NCBI GenBank assembly: GCA_045804965.1 | Contig: JBJMMD010000016.1 | Coordinates: forward strand, 248,001 to 312,000 | Reading direction: 5' to 3' | From: CAVTUU01 sp045804965 | GTDB taxonomy: Bacteria; Chloroflexota; Chloroflexia; Thermomicrobiales; UBA6265 | DNA length: 64,000 nt | Shown: in pieces, positions 27,740 to 35,214 of the stretch | Layout: each line of letters starts with the position of its first letter | Position numbering within the stretch: position 1 is the stretch's first letter | Position numbers and translations under genes: made by a program | The notes under the pieces: generated by a model | The model's database searches: none | The model's input: the letters and a program-made list of their open reading frames with translations, nothing else | What the model was told of the DNA's origin: nothing

Positions 27740-28255
27740 CTGGCTCAGAGGCTCGTGCTCTCCGTAACTGCCCCTCCGTAGTCGCTGAACGTCACGTGCT
27801 GGCGGGGCACCGAAGAGCCGCCTGTAGTCGCGGCTGAACTAGGCGGGGTCGTCGTATCCCACCTGCAGGCCGGCGCTCGTCGCGTCGAGCTGCTCCCCGA
27901 GCATCAGACGGCGGGCTTCCTGCAGCCGAAGCTGCTTCTGGAACTGCCACGGGCTCATCGCTGTCACGTCCCTGAAGTGCTGATGGAAGGACGACGTGCT
28001 CATCCCCAGTTCCCGCGCCAGTTCGTCCATCCGCAACGGCCGGGCGAAGTCTCATCCCAACCGGACAATTGCCCGCGAGATTGGTTGGACAGGAGCGCCA
28101 GGGGCGACCAGATGGCGCAGACGGTCGCCCTGTGCGCCCACCAACAGCCGGTAGATGATCTCCCGCGTAATCAACGGCGCCAGCACCCGCGCGTCGTCGG
28201 GGGCGTCGACCAGCCGGACGAGTGGGACGTGTTCTATGATCCGGTGCGCGATCAC
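27740..28255 (-). pseudogene. Broken AraC-family regulator gene
   Basis: In one frame, this strand encodes the AraC-N linker (RLVDAPDDARVLAPLITREI), then the double helix-turn-helix domain (MSTSSFHQHFRDVTAMSPWQ). Two in-frame stops break it: TGA near 28050, where relatives read a helix before the HTH domain, and TAG at 27839-27841, where relatives have Gln in the SQFSREY motif. After the TAG the homology continues as FSRDYRRLFGAPPARDVQRL. The N-terminal sensing domain is missing. Non-functional as a full regulator. Confidence 0.8.
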
Positions 28256-28356
28256 GGGCGCTGGCGGGCCCAGCGCTGATACACCCGAATGAAGGAAGCG
28301 CTCATGGTCGCTCCCGCCCCGAACAGCTTGTGCATAGCGGAAGATCGACGATCACC

Positions 28357-29067
28357 ATGATCGAAGCGGCGTTCTGGGGAGCGTTCAGTGCATCCTCACT
28401 TCTGCTGGGCGCCTGGATCGCCTCACGTTTTGTGCTGCCAACTCGCCTCGTGGGTTTGGTAATGGGGTTCGGGGCGGGCGCCTTGATCAGTGCGGTCTCC
28501 TTCGATCTCATCGCTGACGCGATCGACACCGGTAGTGGCACCGGCGCCCTGGCATCGGGGATTGCAACTGGCGCGCTCACGTTCTTCATTGGCGATTGGT
28601 ATATCGACCGCCGCGGCGGCGCCAATCGCAAGGAAATCGGGGAGGACCGAGAGGATGGGAATGCCTCGGCGATTTTGCTCGGCACGGTGCTCGACGGCAT
28701 CCCCGAATCGATCGTCGTCGGTGCCAGTCTCATCACCGGTAGCGTCAGCGCCGCGATGGTCGCGGCCGCGTTCATTTCCAACCTGCCGGAAGCGCTGGGC
28801 GCGACGACTGGGCTGGCAACGGCGAAGACTTCGACCACCCGCATCTTCGCCATGTGGATCGGCATCGTTGCGCTCAGTGGCGCTTCGGCCGCGTTCGGAT
28901 ACCAGGTTTTGCAAGACGCCGCGCCGAGTGTCGGAGCCTTCTTCCAAGCCTTTGCTGCCGGAGCGATCTTGACAATGCTCGCCGACACGATGATGCCCGA
29001 GGCATTCGACGAGGGTGGCAAGCTCGTTGGTCTCTGCACCGTTTTGGGGTTCGCCGTGGCTGTCTGA
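28357..29067 (+). CDS. ZIP-family metal transporter, stops early at a TGA
   Basis: A 236-residue membrane protein of the ZIP zinc/iron transporter family, about seven helices. The metal-binding helices are present: LDGIPESIVVGASL near residue 112 and ISNLPEALGATTGLA near 147. ZIP proteins move divalent metal into the cytoplasm. The TGA at 29065 ends it at GFAVAV. The same frame goes on for five sense codons (ISTLE) to TAG, which matches the usual ZIP tail, so the TGA looks like a new nonsense change that removes only six residues. ATG 28357 chosen. Confidence 0.82.
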   Translation: MIEAAFWGAFSASSLLLGAWIASRFVLPTRLVGLVMGFGAGALISAVSFDLIADAIDTGSGTGALASGIATGALTFFIGDWYIDRRGGANRKEIGEDREDGNASAILLGTVLDGIPESIVVGASLITGSVSAAMVAAAFISNLPEALGATTGLATAKTSTTRIFAMWIGIVALSGASAAFGYQVLQDAAPSVGAFFQAFAAGAILTMLADTMMPEAFDEGGKLVGLCTVLGFAVAV

Positions 29068-29406
29068 ATATCAACCCTGGAGTAGCCTGGTTTCAAAGGA
29101 GCACACCGGGAAGACGCCATCAAGAATCATCCGTCATCGGCGTGTTCGGCTTATGGCCGAAGCTGCCAATGGGGTGATCCGCGCGTCGAAGGTCAAGCGA
29201 ATCCAGCTTCGCATGACCTTCGTTGACTTCTTAGGAGGACGCTCCCAAGATTCACATCGAGGAGATCAGGCAGCGATCACATGACCGACTTTCAGCAACG
29301 ATCGGAAGCATTCGGCGTTTCTTGGTCGAGCGATCGGGAGATTGCCTGAGGTCGTGGGCGTTGCCGAAAAAGGCGACCCGGCGTGGATCGGACAAGGAGA
29401 ACAGCC
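29068..29406 (+). other. Gap with no recognisable gene
   Basis: A short plus-strand frame (29015-29284) has no family resemblance. The end of the gap contains ACAAGGAGAAC, the ribosome-binding site of the broken sthA-like gene. Confidence 0.3.
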
Positions 29407-29860
29407 ATGAGCTAGTCGGCAGAGTACGACCTCATTGCGGTCGGCGCCGGGCCGGCAAGCGAGAGCGCTGCGACGCTCGCCGCAGTGTTCGGTCACTCGG
29501 TCCTGGTCGTCGAGCGCGCAGCGCCGGGCGGTACCGTCACGACGACCGGCGGGGGACCAACGAAGACGCTCCGCGAGGCAGTCTTCGCGCTGACGGGCGC
29601 TCACCACCGCCACATCTACGGCCTACCCGACGATCCGGTCAGCGAGGTTGAGGTCCAAAAGATCCGCGCGCGGACCCGCGATGTCTGTGCGATCTTGCAG
29701 GAGGCGACCGAGGCGAAAATCCGGCGATTCGGCGCCGACTACAAGCCGGGGGAGGCGCGGCTCGCACCCGGACCGACGGTCATCGTCAGTCCCGCCGATA
29801 GCAGTGGCGAGCGGGTGCTGAAGTCAGGTACGATCGTTGTCGCGACCGGCAGCGGCGGGG
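29407..29860 (+). pseudogene. Broken soluble pyridine-nucleotide transhydrogenase (SthA-like) fragment
   Basis: ATG 29407 has a good AAGGAG site, but the third codon is TAG (29413). Beyond it the frame reads YDLIAVGAGPASESAATLAA, the FAD-binding motif, then GGTVTTTGGGPTKTLREAVF, which matches the SthA family, up to GTIVVATGS. About 150 of the usual 460 residues are present; the homology ends near 29855, where an opposite-strand gene fragment begins. The same frame continues to 29970 without homology. Not functional. Confidence 0.78.
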
Positions 29861-30245
29861 GAATCGCGACCGGGACCTCACGCCGCGCGAACAGTATCCG
29901 CGTCTCCGGGGGGCGCACCGCCTCGCTCGCCGGTCCGACGATCCAATCGACCTCGACGGGTCTCGGGTAGACCACCAGTTGGTAGCGGCTCCCCGGCTGC
30001 GTGCGCGAGGCCATGTCGTGCTGCACGAGCAAGGGCGACCCGATGCACCGGTACAGGTCGTCCCGCCCCGCCAGGAACGCGGCGAAGGCACCGTCCTCCA
30101 CCGCGACGTGCAGATCGAAGTCGCTCCACGCATCGGCGTCGCTGCGGCCGAACGAGCCCGACAGCCAGGCCGCCGTCACGCGCGGATCCGTTTCGAGCAC
30201 CTCCGTGATCCGCCCCAGGAGGGCATCACGCGCGGGCGTAATCCG
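29855..30245 (-). pseudogene. Nucleotidyltransferase-domain gene fragment
   Basis: The minus strand reads ITPARDALLGRITEVLETDP, then the nucleotidyltransferase core AAWLSGSFGRSDADAWSDFD (GSFGRSD with DFD metal ligands), and on to ILFARREVPVAIPP. The family belongs to MNT/aminoglycoside-adenylyltransferase-like proteins of about 240 residues. Only about 130 remain, with no start codon (ATT where relatives would have ATG) and the C-terminal part lost at the junction with the sthA fragment. Confidence 0.65.
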
Positions 30246-30756
30246 GCAGATTGCTAGGCCGCACAGGAGACGCGGGCACGCGGGCTCCCTTCCCCATTCC
30301 GGGACGGGTCCCTCGTCGGCCGCCGGGAGGTCGCGACGAACGCCGTGGCCGGGCGGTCCCGCTGTAGCACAACCGCGTGCCCGATCGCGAACCGCGGTCC
30401 TTCCGACCCGCAACGATCCGGCCGAATGGGTAGACGAAGTCGGCCGGGGCGCGGACGAACAGACGCCAATCATAGACAACTTCGCAGGCTCGCAGGCGAG
30501 TGGAGTTCGATGTCGTTTTTCAACGGGCTGCCGCACAATCTTTGCCGGGTACCCGAACAATGATTCGTTGCAATCATGACCAGACTGCGCACGCGCTGGC
30601 TTACGGTGCCGAAGGCGTCCACGCTGCGACGGAAGGACATGCGCGCGCCTCATGTGCCAGGAGCACACCGGACGGACTCTGATGGCCCCGGATTGGGCAT
30701 CGCTGTGGAAGAGCCAGTCCGGCCGCGAGCGCACCCCTCGCGGCCGCACGGCGCCG
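30246..30756. other. Scrambled stretch without an intact gene
   Basis: Several short frames exist on both strands, none with family resemblance that I can support. Given the broken genes on the left, this is probably decayed coding DNA. Confidence 0.4.
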
Positions 30757-31710
30757 TTACTTGAGGGCGAAGCCCGGTTGGCAGTTGATGTTGGTGCCGC
30801 GCGCCACCGTGATCCTGGAGGGGTCGCCGCACCCCGGCAGCCCCCGCCAGCCCTGAAACCGCGAGCCATTCGCGGCGCGGGCGTCCAGCCGAACGACGGT
30901 GCCGGCCGGGAAGACCGCGGTGCAGGCGCCGCTGCCGTTGCCAAGGGTGATCGTGCAGTCGATGCCGGCCGGCTGCGAGGCGATCCGGCCGCTCCCGTTC
31001 CCACCCGGAATGATCGAGATGCTGCCGTTGGCGAAATGGAAGGGGTCCCAGACCGTGATGATCGCATGCCGCTCGGTGCTGAAGTCACCGCCGATCGTGC
31101 CGATGATGACCGCCGACTGCGCGTTGGCGACGCTGTTGGTCGTGACCGGGAAGGTCGCGCTCGTCGCTGCGGCAGGGACGGTGACACTGGCGGGGACGGT
31201 GGCTGCGGCGGTGTTATCGCTGGACAGCGCGACGACAAAGCCGCCGGCAGGCGCGGCCGCAGAAAGCGTGACGGTGCCGGTCGCCGAGTCGCCGCCGACG
31301 ACGTCGGTCGGCGAAACGCCGAGTGCGGAGAGCGCCGCTGAAGAGGAGGGCGGGGGTGTCGGGGATGGCTGCGAGCTGGCCGTGCAGCCGGACAACCGCG
31401 CCGAGGTCGGGCTGGCAGACCCGTCGCCGACGTCGACCGTGCAATCGGCCGGCGCCGCGAACGGATCCCGCTCGATCCTGAACGCGCCGCTTCCGTCGCT
31501 CGTGCCCATGGCGACGCCGTCGACCGTGATCGTGCGGTTGGCGGTCGCCCGACCCTCGATCCGCAGCCGCGTCCCGCTCAGTTCCGCGCGCGAGACGGTG
31601 ACCGCGGCGTGCGCGGGGGAGGGCACGATGAGCGCGCCGATGAGGACGAGCAGGGCGACGGCCGTAAGGCGCGCGCGGGCGCCGGAGATGGCGTTCTGAA
31701 GCGCGGACAT
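30757..31710 (-). CDS. Secreted protein with Ig-like (Big/Calx-type) repeat region
   Basis: A 317-residue protein with a signal peptide (LTAVALLVLIGALIVPSPAHA, cleavage after AHA near residue 35). Next comes a beta-rich domain ending in two Cys, then a Ser/Pro linker (SSQPSPTPPPSSSAALS). The segment VSPTDVVGGDSATGTVTLSA and following repeats are typical of Ig-like surface modules. The C-terminal part (CTITLGNGSGACTAVFPAGT, then FQGWRGLPGCGDP) resembles a divergent InlB/list-type repeat with disulfides. Role unknown, probably cell-surface or extracellular. GGAAGGAG precedes ATG 31710. It appears intact, unlike its neighbours. Confidence 0.72.
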   Translation of the reverse strand: MSALQNAISGARARLTAVALLVLIGALIVPSPAHAAVTVSRAELSGTRLRIEGRATANRTITVDGVAMGTSDGSGAFRIERDPFAAPADCTVDVGDGSASPTSARLSGCTASSQPSPTPPPSSSAALSALGVSPTDVVGGDSATGTVTLSAAAPAGGFVVALSSDNTAAATVPASVTVPAAATSATFPVTTNSVANAQSAVIIGTIGGDFSTERHAIITVWDPFHFANGSISIIPGGNGSGRIASQPAGIDCTITLGNGSGACTAVFPAGTVVRLDARAANGSRFQGWRGLPGCGDPSRITVARGTNINCQPGFALK

Positions 31711-31941
31711 GGTGTTCTCCTTCCTGGCAGGACGTCCTTGTCCTCCGTCTACGGTCCCTACGCGCCAGACCGCCGCCCGGATGAGGGCGCGGCCCGCCAC
31801 CCGATCGGCCGCCTCTTTCGGAAGATGAGCGGTTCGCCCCATCGGGACGGATCGCGCCCGATCGATCGCCGTCCAGATCGCTGGCAACGGCTCAGAGCAC
31901 ATAGGCTTTTTCAACACCCTGGGCTGTTATCTGGGGCTGAG

Positions 31942-32142
31942 ATGAGTGAAGCCCAAGTCACGACGTACAGTGATGGGCGGAAAGACGCGCTCAGGGTGAA
32001 GGCTTACGTGCGGTGGCCGGGCGATCTTGAGGGAAGGCATACCCTGTCGTACTGCCCACCGTTGAGCCCCGCGGCGTTCCCCGCTGGGGTGGCGGAGCTG
32101 GACGGCTGGGGAACTGAGAAGCCTACCGGTGGCGGTAGGTGA
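31942..32142 (+). CDS. Doubtful small frame
   Basis: A 66-codon frame beginning MSEAQVTTYSDGRKDALRVK. It overlaps the last 20 bases of infA on the opposite strand and has no good ribosome-binding site. It has no recognisable family. It lies directly after the GGGCTGTTATCTGGGG motif (31921) and could be a remnant. Confidence 0.2.
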   Translation: MSEAQVTTYSDGRKDALRVKAYVRWPGDLEGRHTLSYCPPLSPAAFPAGVAELDGWGTEKPTGGGR

Positions 32143-32419
32143 TGCGCCCTCGCGTCAGGTCATACGGGGAAAGCTCGACAGTCACCCGATCACCTGGCAG
32201 GACGCGGATGTAATTCGTCCGCATTTTGCCGGCGAGGTGGCTGAGGACATTATGACCATTATCGAGCTCGACCGTAAACATAGCGTTCGGGAGAGCGTCG
32301 ACGACGCGGCCTTCAACGGTAATGGCGTCTGGGTCTTGACGTCGTGGCCGTTCTTCGACGGTCGTGGCCGCGGGAGCGGCGGGACGCGACGGCTTGCGAT
32401 ATTGTGACTTCTTGGGCAA
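32123..32419 (-). CDS. infA: Translation initiation factor IF-1 with N-terminal extension
   Basis: A 98-residue protein. The C-terminal 70 residues are the IF-1 OB-fold: ITVEGRVVDALPNAMFTVEL, GHNVLSHLAGKMR, YIRVLPGDRVTVELSPYD and RGRITYR. IF-1 binds the ribosomal A site during initiation. Normal IF-1 is about 72 residues; here a basic, Pro/Ala-rich tail (PKKSQYRKPSRPAAPAATTV) precedes the fold. The start is TTG 32419, chosen because GGAGG lies six bases upstream; no ATG fits. Confidence 0.9.
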   Translation of the reverse strand: MPKKSQYRKPSRPAAPAATTVEERPRRQDPDAITVEGRVVDALPNAMFTVELDNGHNVLSHLAGKMRTNYIRVLPGDRVTVELSPYDLTRGRITYRHR

Positions 32420-32596
32420 AAGCAACCTCCATTTGTGTTCGTTCCGGTCGCGGAGCAGATTCATGCGCCGCCCCGGATCACCGGGCGCGGAACACGGAAC
32501 CCTTTCCGCGTCAACGTTTATGAAGTGTAGCACCCTGGCATTACTTACGCCTGGACTGCGCCGGTGGATGCCGAGGCTGACTCCGCTTGCGCGACC

Positions 32597-32755
32597 TCAG
32601 CTCAACCGGTAGTAGAGCAACGCCGCAATGACAACGATCACCAGAGCGACAAGGAACCAAAGTCCGATCTGCCGACCCGGACCGCGGTCTGCCGCGACCG
32701 GATCGCGCGCCGCTTCTGGTCCTCTTGTGGTCAAGACATCTTGTTCGTTTTGCAT
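32597..32755 (-). CDS. Small single-helix membrane protein
   Basis: A 52-residue protein beginning MQNEQDVLTTRGPEAARDPV with one C-terminal membrane helix (IGLWFLVALVIVVIAALLYY). CAGGAGAAATACC precedes ATG 32755, a good ribosome-binding site. It may be tail-anchored. Function unknown. Confidence 0.6.
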   Translation of the reverse strand: MQNEQDVLTTRGPEAARDPVAADRGPGRQIGLWFLVALVIVVIAALLYYRLS

Positions 32756-32834
32756 GGTATTTCTCCTGCGTCCTGAACGTCCGCTCACGCATGTAGACGC
32801 AGAAAGAGTGCCGTGAAAGTCCGGTCAGATGCTG

Positions 32835-33950
32835 TTAGGACAGCCCGCCCGCGTGCGCCCATTCGGTTTCGGCAATGCGCGGTGGCGTCGTCAGCTCGTC
32901 GTCGCCTTCGATCGGCAGTCCGGCTTCGTCCCACGCCTGGGTCCCGCCTTTGACGCTTGCCACATCGACGAACCCTGATTGGCGCAGGAATTGGGCGGCG
33001 CGGCGGGAGCGGTAGCCGCCCTGGCAGATGACGAAGAGTGATTGGTCGCGGGGAAGGTCGCCGAGCCGGCTGGCGAGATCTGCCTGGGGCAGATTCAGCG
33101 CGCCCGGCACGTGACCGTGCGCGTATTCGTCCGGTTCCCGCACATCGAGCAGTACACCGCGCTCTTTCATGTTCGCCAGACCGCGCACCTCGATTTCCGA
33201 AATCTCGGGCGCCGTAGTCAGCATCGCCGTCTCGATGTCGGCCACTCCTCGGTTCGTCGCTTCGATCGCGGTCATGTTCAGCGGACGCGCCGGGACGCCA
33301 TCGGTCAGCTGATCGACGAATGGGATGCGGTCAAGGCGGGCGAGCGGGTTGTAGAGCCGCTCAAACCCAACCGTTGTGCTCGGCCGCCCGCACATGCCCT
33401 TGCCGCACGGCCCCTCGAAGTGACCGGGGAAAACCGCGACCCAATCGGGCAGGCGAAGCAGCCGGTTCAAACTCTCGTATTGAGCGCTCGCATCGCCCCC
33501 GCCGAAATCGGGCCGGCCAACGTCGCCGACGAGGAGTGAGTCGCCGGTCAGCACCATCGACGGTTCCGGGCTTCGCTCGGGATTAACGATCAGGACCGAG
33601 CAAAGTTCCGGCCGGTGTCCGGGAGTATGCAAGACGCGCAGGCGAAGCTGGCCGAGCGCCAACTCCTCGCCGTCGTGCAGCGGCCGGAAGGGATAGGTTA
33701 CCTTTGCCGATTCGTAGAGACACAATTCGCCGCCCAGCGCAGCGATCAGGTGCCGGGCGCCCGAGATGTGATCGGCGTGGACATGCGTATCGATCGCATA
33801 CGCCAGGTGAAAGTCCCGTTCCGCGAGCAGATCGACGTATTGCTCGATCGAGAGCGCCGGGTCGATGACGGCGGCATCGCCGGTCTGCCGTGAGGCGACG
33901 ACATACGAGGCGCAACCGCACCGCTCATCGAGAATTTGCTTGAAGTACAT
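32835..33950 (-). CDS. Persulfide dioxygenase-like metallo-beta-lactamase fused to rhodanese
   Basis: A 371-residue two-domain protein. The N-terminal metallo-beta-lactamase fold has the HVHADH motif near residue 58, HTPGH and LTGDSLLVGDVGRPD, as in ETHE1 persulfide dioxygenases. The C-terminal rhodanese domain has LLDVREPDEYAHGHVPGALN and the active loop CQGGYRS with the catalytic Cys near 323. Together they would oxidise glutathione or other persulfides and handle sulfane sulfur. ATG 33950 follows GAGAGAGGCGAG. Confidence 0.92.
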   Translation of the reverse strand: MYFKQILDERCGCASYVVASRQTGDAAVIDPALSIEQYVDLLAERDFHLAYAIDTHVHADHISGARHLIAALGGELCLYESAKVTYPFRPLHDGEELALGQLRLRVLHTPGHRPELCSVLIVNPERSPEPSMVLTGDSLLVGDVGRPDFGGGDASAQYESLNRLLRLPDWVAVFPGHFEGPCGKGMCGRPSTTVGFERLYNPLARLDRIPFVDQLTDGVPARPLNMTAIEATNRGVADIETAMLTTAPEISEIEVRGLANMKERGVLLDVREPDEYAHGHVPGALNLPQADLASRLGDLPRDQSLFVICQGGYRSRRAAQFLRQSGFVDVASVKGGTQAWDEAGLPIEGDDELTTPPRIAETEWAHAGGLS

Positions 33951-34073
33951 CGCTCGCCTCTCTCTTGTCGGCTCCGCCGGTGGGGACATTGTACGACTGA
34001 AGAGCTTTGCACGAGGTTTGTCGAAGATACGGTTATTTACGACAGAAAGAGCGTAGGACATATGAACATAATG

Positions 34074-34143
34074 CTGTCACATTGTCACAATTCGGCAAAG
34101 CGCCCGTGACAGTTTTGTAACAAAACCGCAATTGCGCTGTCAC
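34074..34143. promoter_or_regulatory. Cluster of TGTCAC boxes in the divergent promoter region
   Basis: The 490-base gap 33951-34440 holds four TGTCAC-type boxes: CTGTCAC at 34074, TTGTCACA at 34082, the inverted GTGACAG at 34106 and CTGTCAC at 34137. A palindrome TTTTGTAACAAAA lies between them (34113-34125). This looks like a regulator-binding array for the dioxygenase or the methyltransferase gene. Confidence 0.45.
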
Positions 34144-34440
34144 GCTTCACTTTTACTATCGACATCAGTTCAAACCACGCGGACCCGCTCCCCCAGCGAG
34201 TCCCAGGATCCCCAATTTTCCTCCCTTTCCCCCGCGGCGGTGGACGAGGCTGATGAAGCCGGACCACCGCCGCGCCCAACCTCGCCGCCGGACCGGCGCA
34301 GAAATCGCGCTAGTCCCGGCGGCACAGTGGCGCTCTCGCCGCTCTGCGCCCGCAACGCACCCAAAGACCATAGACTTCCCAGCTATAGGCTTGGGATGTC
34401 GCGGCAATGTGCTGCGGCGACCGACATGAGGTGACCAACG

Positions 34441-35109
34441 ATGAATGACGACCAATGGACGGCGGTCGACCAGTATTTCTCTGATGTGCTCGTTCGACCA
34501 GATCTTGCCCTCGACGCCGCGCTGCAAGCGAGCGACGCCGCCGGTTTGCCCCGAATCAATGTCTCACCAGCCCAAGGCAAGCTGCTGATGCTCCTAGCCC
34601 AAATTCGGGGAGCGCGGAACATCCTCGAGATTGGCACGCTCGGCGGTTACAGCTCAATCTGGCTCGCACGCGCATTGCCGCCCGACGGTCGCCTCGTCAC
34701 CCTCGAGGCCGACCAGAAACACGCGGATGTCGCCCGCGCCAACATCGCCAGGGCCGGATACGCGGACCAAGTGGATGTCCGACTTGGTCCGGCATTGGAC
34801 ACGCTGCCGCAAATCGCCGCCGAAGGAATCGGCCCGTTCGATCTCTTCTTCGTCGATGCCGACAAGCCGAACAACCCCCATTACTTGGCTTGGGCGTTGA
34901 AACTCTCTCGCCGAGGCAGCGTGATCATCATCGACAACGTCGTTCGTAGCGGATCGGTCGTTGACGCCACAAGCAACGACGCCGGTCTTGTGGGCACGCG
35001 CCGGTTGCTTGAGATGCTTGGCGAGGAACCAAGGTTGAGCGCGACAGCGCTTCAAACCGTCGGCGTCAAAGGCTACGACGGGTTTGCTCTGGCGTTGGTC
35101 ACCGAATGA
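34441..35109 (+). CDS. SAM-dependent O-methyltransferase (COMT class)
   Basis: A 222-residue cytoplasmic methyltransferase of the caffeoyl-CoA O-methyltransferase family. EIGTLGGYSSIWLARALP is the SAM-binding motif I, followed by LVTLEADQKHADVARANI. FDLFFVDADKPNNPHYLAWA holds the metal and catalytic Asp residues, and IIIDNVVRSG is the DN motif. The acceptor is unknown. GAGGTGACCAACG precedes ATG 34441. Confidence 0.92.
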   Translation: MNDDQWTAVDQYFSDVLVRPDLALDAALQASDAAGLPRINVSPAQGKLLMLLAQIRGARNILEIGTLGGYSSIWLARALPPDGRLVTLEADQKHADVARANIARAGYADQVDVRLGPALDTLPQIAAEGIGPFDLFFVDADKPNNPHYLAWALKLSRRGSVIIIDNVVRSGSVVDATSNDAGLVGTRRLLEMLGEEPRLSATALQTVGVKGYDGFALALVTE

Positions 35110-35214
35110 ACTTTAGGGGCGCACGGCCGATGCGCCCGCATGGTGAACACGATGGTTGGCAATCGCCCACCGGGTCGGATGCCATCAAGGGCGCCCCTCC
35201 GACGGACCACCGAA

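Noticed and set aside
29739..31238. 499-codon minus frame
   Set aside because: It joins the antisense of the sthA fragment, the nucleotidyltransferase remnant and low-complexity sequence; only the middle part is real homology.
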